From contig NZ_AYMR01000011.1 in the NCBI RefSeq assembly GCF_000633535.1, forward strand, positions 248,001 to 312,000: a stretch of 64,000 bases of DNA, in the 5' to 3' direction. The translations under genes and the position numbers were made by a program. Under the pieces are notes generated by a model. The model ran no database searches, had not been told where the DNA came from, and saw only the letters and a list, made by a program, of their open reading frames with translations. This DNA comes from Leifsonia aquatica H1aii (GTDB lineage: Bacteria; Actinomycetota; Actinomycetes; Actinomycetales; Microbacteriaceae). This document shows, piece by piece, positions 25,241 through 33,941 of the stretch (positions within the stretch are counted from its first letter, which is position 1; each line of letters begins with the position of its first letter).

Positions 25241-26853
25241 GCCTCCCCATCGCCCCCAAGCCCGCCCTGCGCCGCTTCCACCAGGCGCGCTGGGACGAGC
25301 CGATCGTCTTCGAACTGCACACCCCCGGCGAGCGCGGCGTCCTGCCCTCGCAGGCGGAGCCCGAGGTACGGGAGGCCGTGGGCGATATCGTCTCGACCCT
25401 CCCGGCCTCCCTGCGCCGCAGCGCACCGCCCGCCCTCCCCGAGATCGGCCAGATGCGCGTGCTCAAGCACTATCTGCGTCTCAGCCAGGAGAACCTCGGC
25501 GCCGACCTCAACGTCGACGTGGGCCAGGGCACCTGCACGATGAAGTACGCGCCCAAGGTCAACGAGACGATCATCCGCACCCCCGACCTGACCGACCTGC
25601 ACCCCCTGCAGGACCAGGCGTCGGCGCAGGGCGTGCTCGAGATCGTCTGGCGCACCGAGCGGATGCTCGCCGAGATCTCGGGGATGAGCCGCGTCTCGCT
25701 GCAGACCAGCGGCGGCTCGGAGGCGATCTGGGCGAACATCTCGATGATCCGCGCCTACCACGCCTCCCGCGGCGAGGCCGAGCAGCGGGACGAGGTCATC
25801 ACGACGATCTTCTCGCACCCCTCCAACGCGGCGGCGGCGAAGATGGCCGGCTACAAGGTGATCACGATCTTCCCCGACGCCGACGGCTACCCCGACGTGG
25901 AGGCCCTGCGCGCGGCGATCTCGCCCCGCACGGCCGCGATCATGGTCACCAACCCGGAGGACACGGGCATCTACAACCCGCGCATCCGCGAGTGGGTCGA
26001 CCTGGCGCACTCGGTCGGCGCCCTCGCCTCCTACGATCAGGCGAACGCGAACGGCATCCTCGGCATCACGCGGGCACGCGACGCCGGGTTCGACGTGTGC
26101 CACTTCAACCTCCACAAGACGTTCGGCACCCCGCACGGCTGCGGCGGGCCGGGCTCCGGCGCGAATGCGGTGTCGGAGGCGCTCGTGCCGTTCCTGCCCG
26201 GCCCGGTGGTCGAGAAGGTCGGCGACCGGTACGTGCTCGACGGCGACCGGCCGCAGTCGATCGGGTCCGTCGCGCCGTTCTACGGCGTCATCCCGAACAT
26301 CGTGCGCACCTACGCGTGGATCCGCGCGCTCGGCGCCCCCGGCCTGCGCGCCGTGGCCGAGACCGCCGTGCTCAACAACAACTACCTGATGAAGCGCATC
26401 CTGGAGATCCCGGGTGCGAGCGCGCCGTACGCCACCGGCCGCCGCCGCATCGAGCAGGTGCGCTACTCGTGGCAGGAGCTGTTCGAAGAGACCGGCATCA
26501 GCTCCGAGGAGATCGGCATCCGCGCCGCCGACTTCGGGATGCACTACTGGACCAGCCACCACCCGTACGTCGTGCCCCAGCCCTTCACGCTCGAACCGAC
26601 CGAGTCGTACTCGATGGCCGAGCTCGACGAGTACGCGGCCGTGCTGGCCGAGGTGGCGCGGGAGGCCCGCGAGACCCCGGAGGTCGTGCGCACCGCCCCG
26701 CACAACCAGACCGTGCACCACACCCACCACGACGACCTCGACGACCCGGAGCGGTGGGCGGTCACCTGGCGGGCGTACCAGCGCAAGTACTTCGGCGCGG
26801 GGGACGCGAACGCTTCCGTCGACGCGGCGACCGACGAGGACGCCGCCGCGTGA
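25237..26853 (+). CDS. gcvPB: glycine dehydrogenase (decarboxylating) subunit 2-like protein, 538 aa
   Basis: C-terminal, PLP-carrying half of the split P-protein. The Schiff-base lysine is K294 in F-N-L-H-K-T-F-G-T-P-H-G, followed by the Gly-rich C-G-G-P-G-S-G loop; G-Q-G-T-C-T-M-K-Y-A-P-K and N-P-E-D-T-G-I-Y are further signatures. It decarboxylates an amino acid and passes the remaining aminomethyl group to a lipoyl carrier protein in the known system. The residue following the lysine motif (G-T-P-H-G-C) differs slightly from housekeeping GcvPB (S-T-P-H-G-G). The C-terminus has a His-rich segment (T-V-H-H-T-H-H-D-D) and an acidic tail. ATGA overlap with gcvPA. Confidence 0.88.
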   Translation: MSLPIAPKPALRRFHQARWDEPIVFELHTPGERGVLPSQAEPEVREAVGDIVSTLPASLRRSAPPALPEIGQMRVLKHYLRLSQENLGADLNVDVGQGTCTMKYAPKVNETIIRTPDLTDLHPLQDQASAQGVLEIVWRTERMLAEISGMSRVSLQTSGGSEAIWANISMIRAYHASRGEAEQRDEVITTIFSHPSNAAAAKMAGYKVITIFPDADGYPDVEALRAAISPRTAAIMVTNPEDTGIYNPRIREWVDLAHSVGALASYDQANANGILGITRARDAGFDVCHFNLHKTFGTPHGCGGPGSGANAVSEALVPFLPGPVVEKVGDRYVLDGDRPQSIGSVAPFYGVIPNIVRTYAWIRALGAPGLRAVAETAVLNNNYLMKRILEIPGASAPYATGRRRIEQVRYSWQELFEETGISSEEIGIRAADFGMHYWTSHHPYVVPQPFTLEPTESYSMAELDEYAAVLAEVAREARETPEVVRTAPHNQTVHHTHHDDLDDPERWAVTWRAYQRKYFGAGDANASVDAATDEDAAA

Positions 26854-28076
26854 CCATCGGGCTCGTCGTGAACCCGATCGCGGGGATCGGCGGGCCCGCG
26901 GGTCTGGCCGGAAGCGACGGCGTGGACGTACAGCGGGAGGCGCTGCGCCGTGGTGGACGCCCGCGGGCGTCCGTGCGGGCGCAGGAGGCGCTGGCCGTGC
27001 TCGCGGCGGCGCATCCCGGCGCCGAGGTGCTCACGGCCGCGGGGGCGATGGGCGAGGACGCGGTGCGTGCCGCGGGCCTGACCCCTCGAATCGTGTACGC
27101 GGGCACCGCTCGTGCGGCGAAGGGCACGTCGTTGCGGCCATTCGGCGCGGATGACGACCACGAGGCGCCCTTCGGCGGCGGCACGGGCTCCGTGACGTCC
27201 GGGGAGGACACCGCGCGTGCCGCGGCGGCCCTCGGCGCCGCCGGTGCGACCCTCGTGCTCTTCGCGGGCGGCGACGGCACGGCCCGGGATGTGGCGCGCG
27301 GCCTCCCCTCGGGCGCCCCCATGCTCGGCATCCCCGCCGGCGTCAAGATGTACTCCGGGTGCTTCGCGGTCGGGCCGGCTGCGGCCGGGGCGCTGGCCGC
27401 GTCCTGGACCGACCACCCCCTCCCCACCGCGGAGGCCGAGGTGCTCGACCTCGACGAGGAGACGCTGCGCGCGGGGCGGTCTGACCCGCGCCTGTTCGCC
27501 CTCGTCCCCATCCCCGTCGCGCCCGGCCGCACGCAGGCACGCAAAGCCTCGACGCCCGCGAGCGAGCGGGAGTCGGTGCACCGCGCCGCGGTGGGCGCGG
27601 TCGCCCGGATGGAGCCCGGCGTGCGCTACCTGCTCGGCCCGGGCGGCACCACCGTCGAGGTCGGCCGCGTGCTCGGCCTCGACACCACCCCGCTCGGCGT
27701 CGACGTCATCGAGGACGGCCGACTGCTCGCCCGCGACGTCACCGCCGACCAGGCCCTCGCCGCGATCGCCGGGCACCCCGCCCAGGCGGTCGTCACCGTG
27801 ATCGGCGGCCAGGGCTTCGTGCTCGGCCGCGGCAACCAGCAGCTCTCGCCCTGCGTGGTCGCGGCGCTCGGGCCGCATCCCCTGCTCGTGGTCGCCACGG
27901 AGCAGAAACTCATCGACCTCGCCGGCCGGCCCCTGCTGGTCGACACCGGCGACCCCGCGCTCGACGCGCGGCTGGCCGGCCACCTCACGGTGGTCACCGG
28001 GCCCGCCGCGGCGAGCATCTACCCTGTCAGTGCCGCCACCGCGGCCCCCATCGAAGGAGATCCCGAATGCGTCTAG
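26850..28076 (+). CDS. ATP-NAD kinase-like protein of the AcoX type, 408 aa
   Basis: Member of the NAD-kinase/AcoX group: I-G-L-V-V-N-P-I-A-G-I-G-G near the start, F-A-G-G-D-G-T-A-R-D-V at about residues 138-148 (the kinase GGDG nucleotide motif), and G-I-P-A-G-V-K-M-Y-S-G. AcoX-type proteins accompany acetoin dehydrogenase genes and are of uncertain activity. Here it is encoded between gcvPB and an SDR gene with overlaps at both ends (GTG start overlapping the gcvPB stop; 10-base overlap with the SDR gene), so it acts in the same pathway. A role in making NADP or in phosphorylating a metabolite is inference. Confidence 0.75.
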   Translation: MTIGLVVNPIAGIGGPAGLAGSDGVDVQREALRRGGRPRASVRAQEALAVLAAAHPGAEVLTAAGAMGEDAVRAAGLTPRIVYAGTARAAKGTSLRPFGADDDHEAPFGGGTGSVTSGEDTARAAAALGAAGATLVLFAGGDGTARDVARGLPSGAPMLGIPAGVKMYSGCFAVGPAAAGALAASWTDHPLPTAEAEVLDLDEETLRAGRSDPRLFALVPIPVAPGRTQARKASTPASERESVHRAAVGAVARMEPGVRYLLGPGGTTVEVGRVLGLDTTPLGVDVIEDGRLLARDVTADQALAAIAGHPAQAVVTVIGGQGFVLGRGNQQLSPCVVAALGPHPLLVVATEQKLIDLAGRPLLVDTGDPALDARLAGHLTVVTGPAAASIYPVSAATAAPIEGDPECV

Positions 28077-28825
28077 CCGGCAAGTCCGCCATCGTCACCG
28101 GAGGAGCGGGCGGCATCGGCCGTGCCACCTCCCTCGCCTTCGCCGCGGAGGGCGCCCGCGTCGCGGTCGTCGACCTGCAGCAGGAGGCCGCCGAGGCCGT
28201 CGCCGCCGAGATCCGTGCGGCCGGAGGCGAGGCGGTCGCGATCGCGGCCGACGTCTCCGCCGAAGCCGACGTGGAGCGCGCGGTCGCCACCGCGGTCGAG
28301 GCCTTCGGCGGCCTGGACATCGCGTTCAACAACGCGGGCATCATCCGCCGCACCACCGCGATCGACACGACCGTCGAGGAGTGGGACCGCGTCTTCGGCA
28401 TCAACGTGCGCGGCATCTTCCTCATGTGCAAGCACGTGGTGCCGGTCATGGCCGCGGCCGGGAAGGGCTCCATCATCAACACGGGCAGCGGCTGGGGCCT
28501 CAAGGGCGGCGGCCAGGCGATCTCCTACTGCGCGTCGAAGGGCGCCGTGGTCAACATGACCCGCGCCCTCGCGATCGACCACGGCCCCCAGGGCATCCGC
28601 GTCAACTCGGTCAACCCGGGCGACGTCAACACGGGGATGCTGCGCGACGAGGCCCGCCAGCTCGGCCAGGAGGCGGGCGCCTTCCTCGCAGAGGCCGCCG
28701 ACCGGCCGCTGCGCCGCATGGGCGAGCCGACCGAGATCGCGGCCGCCGTGGTGTGGCTCGCCAGCGACGAGTCGTCGTACGTCACCGGCTCCGCCCTCGT
28801 GGTCGACGGAGGAGGCATCGCCTAA
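28067..28825 (+). CDS. short-chain dehydrogenase/reductase, 252 aa
   Basis: Classical SDR: cofactor motif T-G-G-A-G-G-I-G (residues 10-17), acidic V-D-L after beta-2 favouring NAD(H), N-N-A-G near 89, catalytic Ser in N-T-G-S-G-W, Tyr and Lys in S-Y-C-A-S-K-G, and the family ending G-S-A-L-V-V-D-G-G-G. It probably oxidises a hydroxyl group of the sugar- or aglycone-derived intermediate handled by the operon. The ATG at 28067 has AAGGAGA inside the end of the preceding gene. Last gene of the operon; a very strong hairpin follows. Confidence 0.9.
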   Translation: MRLAGKSAIVTGGAGGIGRATSLAFAAEGARVAVVDLQQEAAEAVAAEIRAAGGEAVAIAADVSAEADVERAVATAVEAFGGLDIAFNNAGIIRRTTAIDTTVEEWDRVFGINVRGIFLMCKHVVPVMAAAGKGSIINTGSGWGLKGGGQAISYCASKGAVVNMTRALAIDHGPQGIRVNSVNPGDVNTGMLRDEARQLGQEAGAFLAEAADRPLRRMGEPTEIAAAVVWLASDESSYVTGSALVVDGGGIA

Positions 28826-28833
28826 CTGACGCT

Positions 28834-28898
28834 GAAACGTCACGACACGCCCTTTTCCGCCCTGAGACGGCGCGGAAAAGGGCGTGTCGCGTCGTTTC
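28834..28898 (+). terminator. very long hairpin after the GH42-gcvP-SDR operon
   Basis: A perfect 18-bp stem, CGACACGCCCTTTTCCGC at 28843-28860 with its complement at 28872-28889, is extended by an outer 6-bp pairing (GAAACG 28834-28839, CGTTTC 28893-28898). The size exceeds an ordinary terminator and the inner loop is 11 nt. It lies 9 bases after the SDR stop. Confidence 0.75.
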
Positions 28899-28920
28899 AC
28901 GGGCGCGGGAGGGGCGGGGC

Positions 28921-28929
28921 TGTGGATAA
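28921..28929 (-). other. perfect DnaA box
   Basis: TGTGGATAA on the plus strand is the exact complement of the DnaA-box consensus TTATCCACA. It is isolated, between the SDR operon terminator and csrA. Confidence 0.4.
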
Positions 28930-29012
28930 CCCGCGGGCGACACGTGCCGGGAATCCGAATTCGGCGAGCGGCAGACCCGCGACGCCGCCCGTGCAACCGA
29001 GCTCCGGAGGCG

Positions 29013-29249
29013 TCAGAGGCCGAGCGACTTCTTGATGAGCGCCTCGGGGTCGTCGGTTCCGGCGGCCTGCTCGGTGGCCTCCTGGTTGGCCTCGGTGACG
29101 GCCTTGACCACCTCGTCGCGCTGGATGCGGATGCCCCGGGGGGCGTCGATCCCGATGCGGATGCCGTCGCCGCGCGCGTCGAGGATCGTCACGACGATGT
29201 CGTCGCCGATGAGCACTCGCTCGCCCGGCTTGCGCGTCAGTACCAGCAT
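29013..29249 (-). CDS. csrA: carbon storage regulator CsrA, 78 aa
   Basis: Full CsrA fold from the first residue: M-L-V-L-T-R-K-P-G-E-R-V-L-I-G, then the second strand V-T-I-L and I-G-I-D-A-P-R-G-I-R-I-Q-R-D-E-V; the RNA-binding residues L4 and R46-like Arg near the helix are present. The C-terminus is about 15-20 residues longer than E. coli CsrA. It binds GGA-containing hairpins near ribosome binding sites. It ends the fliO...flhA group, and FliW, its known antagonist, is encoded at 62017-62400; the target is probably the fliC leader. Confidence 0.95.
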   Translation of the reverse strand: MLVLTRKPGERVLIGDDIVVTILDARGDGIRIGIDAPRGIRIQRDEVVKAVTEANQEATEQAAGTDDPEALIKKSLGL

Positions 29250-29281
29250 TGTTTCAGCCTAGCCGGGGCCGGACTCCGAGG

Positions 29282-29329
29282 GGTGAGTTGTTGCGGGTAT
29301 CCCCGCAGGAATACCCGCAACGACTCACC
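29282..29329 (-). terminator. long hairpin between the flhA-downstream gene and csrA
   Basis: GGTGAGT (29282-29288) and GTTGCGGGTAT (29290-29300) pair with ATACCCGCAAC (29311-29321) and ACTCACC (29323-29329), a stem of 18 bp with one internal mismatch and a 10-nt loop. On the minus strand it comes 24 bases after the previous gene and 33 bases before csrA. It may attenuate or process the transcript. The minus-strand loop contains a GGGGA stretch, so CsrA binding is conceivable but unproven. Confidence 0.55.
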
Positions 29330-29352
29330 ACTCGCGCACCGGAGGGAGCGGG

Positions 29353-30054
29353 TCAGGCGGGGGGAGCGTCGAGCCAGAGGACGGGGCGGCCGAGGCCGGC
29401 GAGGCCGTGCGGGCCGGCGGTGCGGCGGGCTCCGGTGGCGGCGACGCCGTCGACGGCGAGGACCGCGTCCACCTCTCCGACCCAGCGGCGGGTGTCCTCC
29501 AGGCGGCGGGAGACGTCGACGGCGACCCAGACCTGGTCGGGAGCGATGGCGGCGAGGTCCGCGGCGAGCGCGGGCACCCCGTCCACCGCGTCGAGCTCGA
29601 CGGGGGCGACGATCGCACAGCCGCGACGCACACCGTCGGCGCGGGCGGCCAGCGCGTCGCGACGATCGGCGACCGGGTGCACGTCGGCCTCCACCCCCTC
29701 GGCGAGGATGCGGGCGGCCTCGCGCGCATCGGCGCCCAGTCCGATGACCACGGTCAGGTCGCCCTTGCCCTCCAGACGCGCAGGCGGCGGCCCGGCGGGC
29801 ACCGGCTCGACCGGAACGGCGGCGCGCAGGGCAGCGTCGAGAGCGGCGGCCTCGGCGGCGGTCGGAGCGGAGGGATGTGCTCCGCCTCCGGCGGCCCCGG
29901 CCCCCGGCGTGGGCGCGACGGGCGGCAGGGGCGGATCGAGCGTCCGCACGAGGTCGTCGAGGATGGCCTGGAACGCGTGCGAGGACGTCGAGACGGCGGG
30001 CGTGACGTCGTCCGACTCGGGCCCGAGCCACTCAGGCCGCGATCGACTCGGCAC
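29353..30054 (-). CDS. unknown protein in the flhF position, 233 aa
   Basis: Starts inside the end of flhA (23-base overlap) and is therefore co-translated with the export genes. Residues 1-95 are Pro/Ala-rich and probably disordered; residues 96-233 look like a compact alpha/beta domain (L-T-V-V-I-G-L-G-A-D-A-R-E-A-A-R). In many bacteria flhF follows flhA, and the order of strands is reminiscent of the FlhF GTPase, but there is no P-loop (GxxGxGKTT), so it cannot bind GTP in that way. It may be a degenerate FlhF relative or an unrelated flagellar accessory protein. Confidence 0.6.
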   Translation of the reverse strand: MPSRSRPEWLGPESDDVTPAVSTSSHAFQAILDDLVRTLDPPLPPVAPTPGAGAAGGGAHPSAPTAAEAAALDAALRAAVPVEPVPAGPPPARLEGKGDLTVVIGLGADAREAARILAEGVEADVHPVADRRDALAARADGVRRGCAIVAPVELDAVDGVPALAADLAAIAPDQVWVAVDVSRRLEDTRRWVGEVDAVLAVDGVAATGARRTAGPHGLAGLGRPVLWLDAPPA

Positions 30055-32092
30055 CTCTCACCACCCCGACGGTCTCGATGTCCGCCCGCACGGCCGTGAC
30101 CTCCTGGTACGACAGCACCGCGAGCCCGCTCAGCTGCCCGGCGACCAGCCGCCGGATGGCCGGCCGCAGGGCGGGCGCGCACACCAGCACGGCCGAGACG
30201 CCGAGGTCGTCCAGCTGGCCGGCGGTCTGCTTGACCGAGGCCATCACGGCCTCCAGACGCGACGGGTCGAGGACGATCTGCGTCCCGGCCTCCGAGGGCC
30301 GCAGACCTTCCAGCATCGACTGCTCCAGACCCGGGTCGATCATGATGACGCGCAGCACGTCGCCGTCCAGATGCGGGGCGACGACCGCGGGCCCGAGGGC
30401 CGCCCGCGCCGCCTCGATCAGACCCTCGGGGTCGTTGGAGACCTTCGCCCGCAGCGCGAGCACCTCCAGGATGCGCGGGAGGTCGTTGATCGGCACCTGC
30501 TCCGCCAGCAGCCCCTGCAGCACGCGCTGCACTTCGGCGAGGGACAGGAGGGCCGGCACGAGCTCCTCCACCGCCGACGGGTTCACCTGCTTGACGCCCT
30601 CGGTGAGCTGACGCACGTCCTCCCGGGTGAGCAGTCGCCCGGCGTTCGCGGTGATGATGGACGACAGGTGCGTGATCAGCACGGAGACCCGGTCGATCAC
30701 CGTGGCGCCGCCGAGCTCGGCGCTGTGCCGCATCTCGCTCGGGATCCACTTGGCCGGCAGGCCGAAGACGGGTTCCACGGTCGGCGTTCCGGGCAGCGAG
30801 TCGAGTGCGTCGCCGAGCGCGAGCACGCGGCCGGAGGGCGCCTGCCCGCGACCGGCCTCCACCCCGGCGATCTTGATGACGTAGGTGGACGGCGGCAGCT
30901 CGGCCGAGTCGCGCGTGCGCACCGGCGGCACGATCACGCCCAGCTCCAGCGCGATCTTGCGCCGCAGAGCACGCACGCGGGCGAGCAGGTCGTCCGAGGC
31001 GCCGCTGACGATGTCGACGAGGTCGGGTGCGAGCGTGATCTCCAGGGCGTGGACCCGCATCTGGTCCATCAGATCGTCGGTGGTCTCCCCCGCCCCGGTG
31101 GCGGCGGCGACCGCCTTCTTCGCGGCCTCCACCTTCTTCTGCTCGGCCTGGCGGGTCTTGATGCGCTGGGCGGCCAGGATGAGGAACGCCCCGACCAGCA
31201 CGAACGGGATGGGCGGCATGCCCGGGATGAGCGCCATGACGATCGCCGCGCATCCCGCGATGGTCAGGGCGTTGCGCGACTGGCTCAGCTGTCCGCTCGC
31301 GGTGGTGCCGATATCGCTCTCGGCGTTCGAGCGGGTCACGATCATGCCGGTCGAGACGGCCATGAGCAGCGCCGGGATCTGGGTGACGAGGCCGTCGCCG
31401 ATGGTCAGCAGCGTGTAGGTGTTGACGGCGTCGCCGATCTCCATGCCGCGCTGGATCATGCCGATCGCGATGCCGCCGACCACGTTGATGATGATGATCA
31501 GGATGCCGGCGATCGCGTCGCCCTTGACGAACTTGCTCGCACCGTCCATCGCGCCGTAGAAGTCGGCCTCGGCCGAGACCTCGGCACGGCGCTGACGGGC
31601 CTGCTCCTCGGTGATGAGCCCGGCGTTGAGATCGGCGTCGATCGCCATCTGCTTACCCGGCATCGCGTCGAGGGTGAAGCGGGCGCCCACCTCGGCGACG
31701 CGCTCGGCGCCCTTCGTCACCACGATGAACTGGATGACCACGAGGATGAGGAACACGACCGCGCCGATGATGATCGACCCGCCGACCGCCACGTGCCCGA
31801 AGGCTTGGATGACCTGCCCGGCGAAGCCGTCCCCCAGCACGAGCCGGGTCGAGGCGACGTTGAGGCCGAGCCGGAACAGCGTCGCCACGAGCAGCAGCGA
31901 CGGGAACACGGAGAAGTCCAGCGGCTTCTTGGCGAACATCGTCGTCAGCAGGATGACCAGCGCGAGCATGATGTTCACGATGATCAGGGTGTCCAGCAGC
32001 CAGGCGGGCACGGGGACCACCAGCAGCATGATGATGCCGACGACGCCGATCGGGACGGCGACCTTCGCTCCCAGTCCGTTGCGCGACTTCAT
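30032..32092 (-). CDS. flhA: flagellar export gate protein FlhA, 686 aa
   Basis: Inner-membrane component of the flagellar type III secretion gate. Eight membrane segments in the first ~310 residues, the conserved FHIPEP-region relative (T-L-F-R-L-G-L-N-V-A-S-T-R-L and G-E-R-V-A-E-V-G-A-R-F-T-L-D-A-M-P-G-K-Q), and a large cytoplasmic domain that docks export chaperones. Length is normal. GTGA/ATGA-type overlap with flhB upstream; same operon as fliO-P-Q-R. Confidence 0.96.
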   Translation of the reverse strand: MKSRNGLGAKVAVPIGVVGIIMLLVVPVPAWLLDTLIIVNIMLALVILLTTMFAKKPLDFSVFPSLLLVATLFRLGLNVASTRLVLGDGFAGQVIQAFGHVAVGGSIIIGAVVFLILVVIQFIVVTKGAERVAEVGARFTLDAMPGKQMAIDADLNAGLITEEQARQRRAEVSAEADFYGAMDGASKFVKGDAIAGILIIIINVVGGIAIGMIQRGMEIGDAVNTYTLLTIGDGLVTQIPALLMAVSTGMIVTRSNAESDIGTTASGQLSQSRNALTIAGCAAIVMALIPGMPPIPFVLVGAFLILAAQRIKTRQAEQKKVEAAKKAVAAATGAGETTDDLMDQMRVHALEITLAPDLVDIVSGASDDLLARVRALRRKIALELGVIVPPVRTRDSAELPPSTYVIKIAGVEAGRGQAPSGRVLALGDALDSLPGTPTVEPVFGLPAKWIPSEMRHSAELGGATVIDRVSVLITHLSSIITANAGRLLTREDVRQLTEGVKQVNPSAVEELVPALLSLAEVQRVLQGLLAEQVPINDLPRILEVLALRAKVSNDPEGLIEAARAALGPAVVAPHLDGDVLRVIMIDPGLEQSMLEGLRPSEAGTQIVLDPSRLEAVMASVKQTAGQLDDLGVSAVLVCAPALRPAIRRLVAGQLSGLAVLSYQEVTAVRADIETVGVVRGAESIAA

Positions 32093-33183
32093 GTGAGCCC
32101 TCCTAGTGGGGTGGGGGTCATCGTGTGGATGCCGGTGGCCGCACCGCGCGATTTCAGCGACAGGACGAACGCGAGCACGCGCGCCACCGAGTTGTACAGC
32201 TCGACCGGGATCTCGTCGCCCAGCGCGCAGCCGGCGTGCAGCGCCCGGGCGAGCGGGATGTCCTTGACGATGGGCACCCGCTCCTCCTCCGCCTTCTCGC
32301 GGATGCGCTGGGCGATGACGCCCGACCCCTTCGCGACGACGCGCGGGGCCGACTTGCCCGGCTCGTACTTCAGGGCGATCGCGATGTGGGTCGGGTTCAC
32401 GAGCACGACGTCGGAGCCGCCGATGGCCGAAATCATCCGGTTGCGACTCATCGCGAGCTGCCGGGCCCGCCGCTGCGAGCGGATCAGCGGGTCGCCGTCG
32501 GAGTTCTTGTTCTCATCCCTGACCTCGCGCTTGGTCATGCGCGTCTGCTTGCGGTTGCGGCGCATCACCACGAGCACGTCGAGCGCCGCGAGCACGAGGC
32601 CCGCCCCGATGGCGGCCTGCAGCAGGCCGCCCGCGCCCGCCGCTGCGGCCTCCAGGAGGGAGGAGAGCGAGAGGCTTCCGGCCATCAGCAGCACCGGCAT
32701 CAGCCCCTGCACGACGAGGTAGAGGCCGATGCCGACGACGGCCGACTTGAGCAGCGTCTTCGCCCCCTCCCACAGCGCGCGCATCCCGAACACCCGGCCG
32801 ACGCCCTTGATGATGTCGAACTGCTCGTACTTGCCCTCGAGCTTCTTGAGGTGCACCCCGCCCTGGGCCGCCGCCGCGCCGATGATCGCGATGGCGCCCA
32901 CGGCGAGCAGCGCGCCGATCGTCGGCAGGATGCTGGCCAGCCCCGCGCCGAGGGCGGCGACCGCCTTCGCCGGGTCGGGGGACTCGATCACCGAGCGCAC
33001 CGTGAACATCTGATCGACAGCGGCGTTCGTGCCGAGCTGGATGGTGAAGGGCAGCATGAGGGCGGCCGCGCCGACGCCGATCCATGCTGTGAGATCCTGC
33101 GACTTGCCGAGGCGTCCCTTCTCGCGGGCTTCCTTCATCCGCTTCTCGGTCGCCTGCTCGGTGCGTTCCTGGGCGTCGCTCAC
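32089..33183 (-). CDS. flhB: flagellar export switch protein FlhB, 364 aa
   Basis: Substrate-specificity switch of the flagellar export apparatus. Four membrane segments and the self-cleavage motif N263-P264-T-H in L-V-N-P-T-H-I-A-I-A-L. The basic N-terminus (E-R-T-E-Q-A-T-E-K-R) is also typical. Start overlaps the fliR stop; stop overlaps flhA start. Confidence 0.96.
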   Translation of the reverse strand: MSDAQERTEQATEKRMKEAREKGRLGKSQDLTAWIGVGAAALMLPFTIQLGTNAAVDQMFTVRSVIESPDPAKAVAALGAGLASILPTIGALLAVGAIAIIGAAAAQGGVHLKKLEGKYEQFDIIKGVGRVFGMRALWEGAKTLLKSAVVGIGLYLVVQGLMPVLLMAGSLSLSSLLEAAAAGAGGLLQAAIGAGLVLAALDVLVVMRRNRKQTRMTKREVRDENKNSDGDPLIRSQRRARQLAMSRNRMISAIGGSDVVLVNPTHIAIALKYEPGKSAPRVVAKGSGVIAQRIREKAEEERVPIVKDIPLARALHAGCALGDEIPVELYNSVARVLAFVLSLKSRGAATGIHTMTPTPLGGLT

Positions 33184-33941
33184 CGCGTCACCCCCAGGAT
33201 GGTCTTGACCGCCGAATCGGTGAGCCCGGAGACCACGCCGGGGAGCGCGACGACCACGATCCCCGCGAGCACGACCGTCAACATGATCTTGAGCGGGAAG
33301 CCGAGGGCGAACGCGTTGAGGGCCGGAGCGACCCTGGTCAGGAGGCCGAGGCCGACATCGGCGAGGAACAGCACCACGATCAGCGGCCCGGCGATCTGGA
33401 TCGCGGCGATGAACATCTGCGTGAGCCCGGTGACCATCTCCTTCGCCGGGTCGGTCAGGTCGAAGCCGCCCGCGAGCGGGATGGCGTCGAACGTGCGCAC
33501 CAGACCGCCGATGATCAGCTGGTATCCGCCGGTGGCGAAGAGGAGGGCCAGCGCGGTCAGCTGGAACAGCCGGGTGAACTGCGCGCCGTTGATCATCGAC
33601 TGGGGGTCGAACGCCTGGGCCAGCTGGAACCCGCCGAACAGGTCGATGAAGCTGCCGGCCGACTGGATCGCCGAGAACACCAGGAAGACCAGGAAACCGA
33701 GCGTCGCCCCCACCGCCAGCTCGCGCACCATGTCGAGCAGGAACGCCCCGGTGTCACCCGACTGGTAACCCGCCCCGACCCGCGGCGCGACCGCGATCGC
33801 CAGTCCGATCGCCAGCATCCCCTTCACCTGCGCCGGGAAGCCGTTGTACGAGAACGGCGGGGCGATCACCAGGAACGCCACCATGCGCAACGAGGCCAGC
33901 GCCACCGCCTCGATCGTCGCCAGATCGATCGGGATGTACAT
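33180..33941 (-). CDS. fliR: flagellar biosynthesis protein FliR, 253 aa
   Basis: Core export-gate subunit with six hydrophobic segments and family sequences R-M-V-A-F-L-V-I-A-P-P-F and G-F-P-A-Q-V-K near the N-terminus. The start at 33941 overlaps the fliQ stop by four bases (ATGA); a longer in-frame version from 34016 would overlap fliQ heavily and is rejected. Confidence 0.95.
   Translation of the reverse strand: MYIPIDLATIEAVALASLRMVAFLVIAPPFSYNGFPAQVKGMLAIGLAIAVAPRVGAGYQSGDTGAFLLDMVRELAVGATLGFLVFLVFSAIQSAGSFIDLFGGFQLAQAFDPQSMINGAQFTRLFQLTALALLFATGGYQLIIGGLVRTFDAIPLAGGFDLTDPAKEMVTGLTQMFIAAIQIAGPLIVVLFLADVGLGLLTRVAPALNAFALGFPLKIMLTVVLAGIVVVALPGVVSGLTDSAVKTILGVTR

Noticed and set aside
21641-25426. 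A 1261-codon open frame on the minus strand
   Set aside because: Antisense to the GH42 and gcvPA genes, which have clear families; its composition is that of a shadow frame.
29249-32722. A 1157-codon open frame on the plus strand
   Set aside because: Antisense to flhA and flhB; no recognisable domain.
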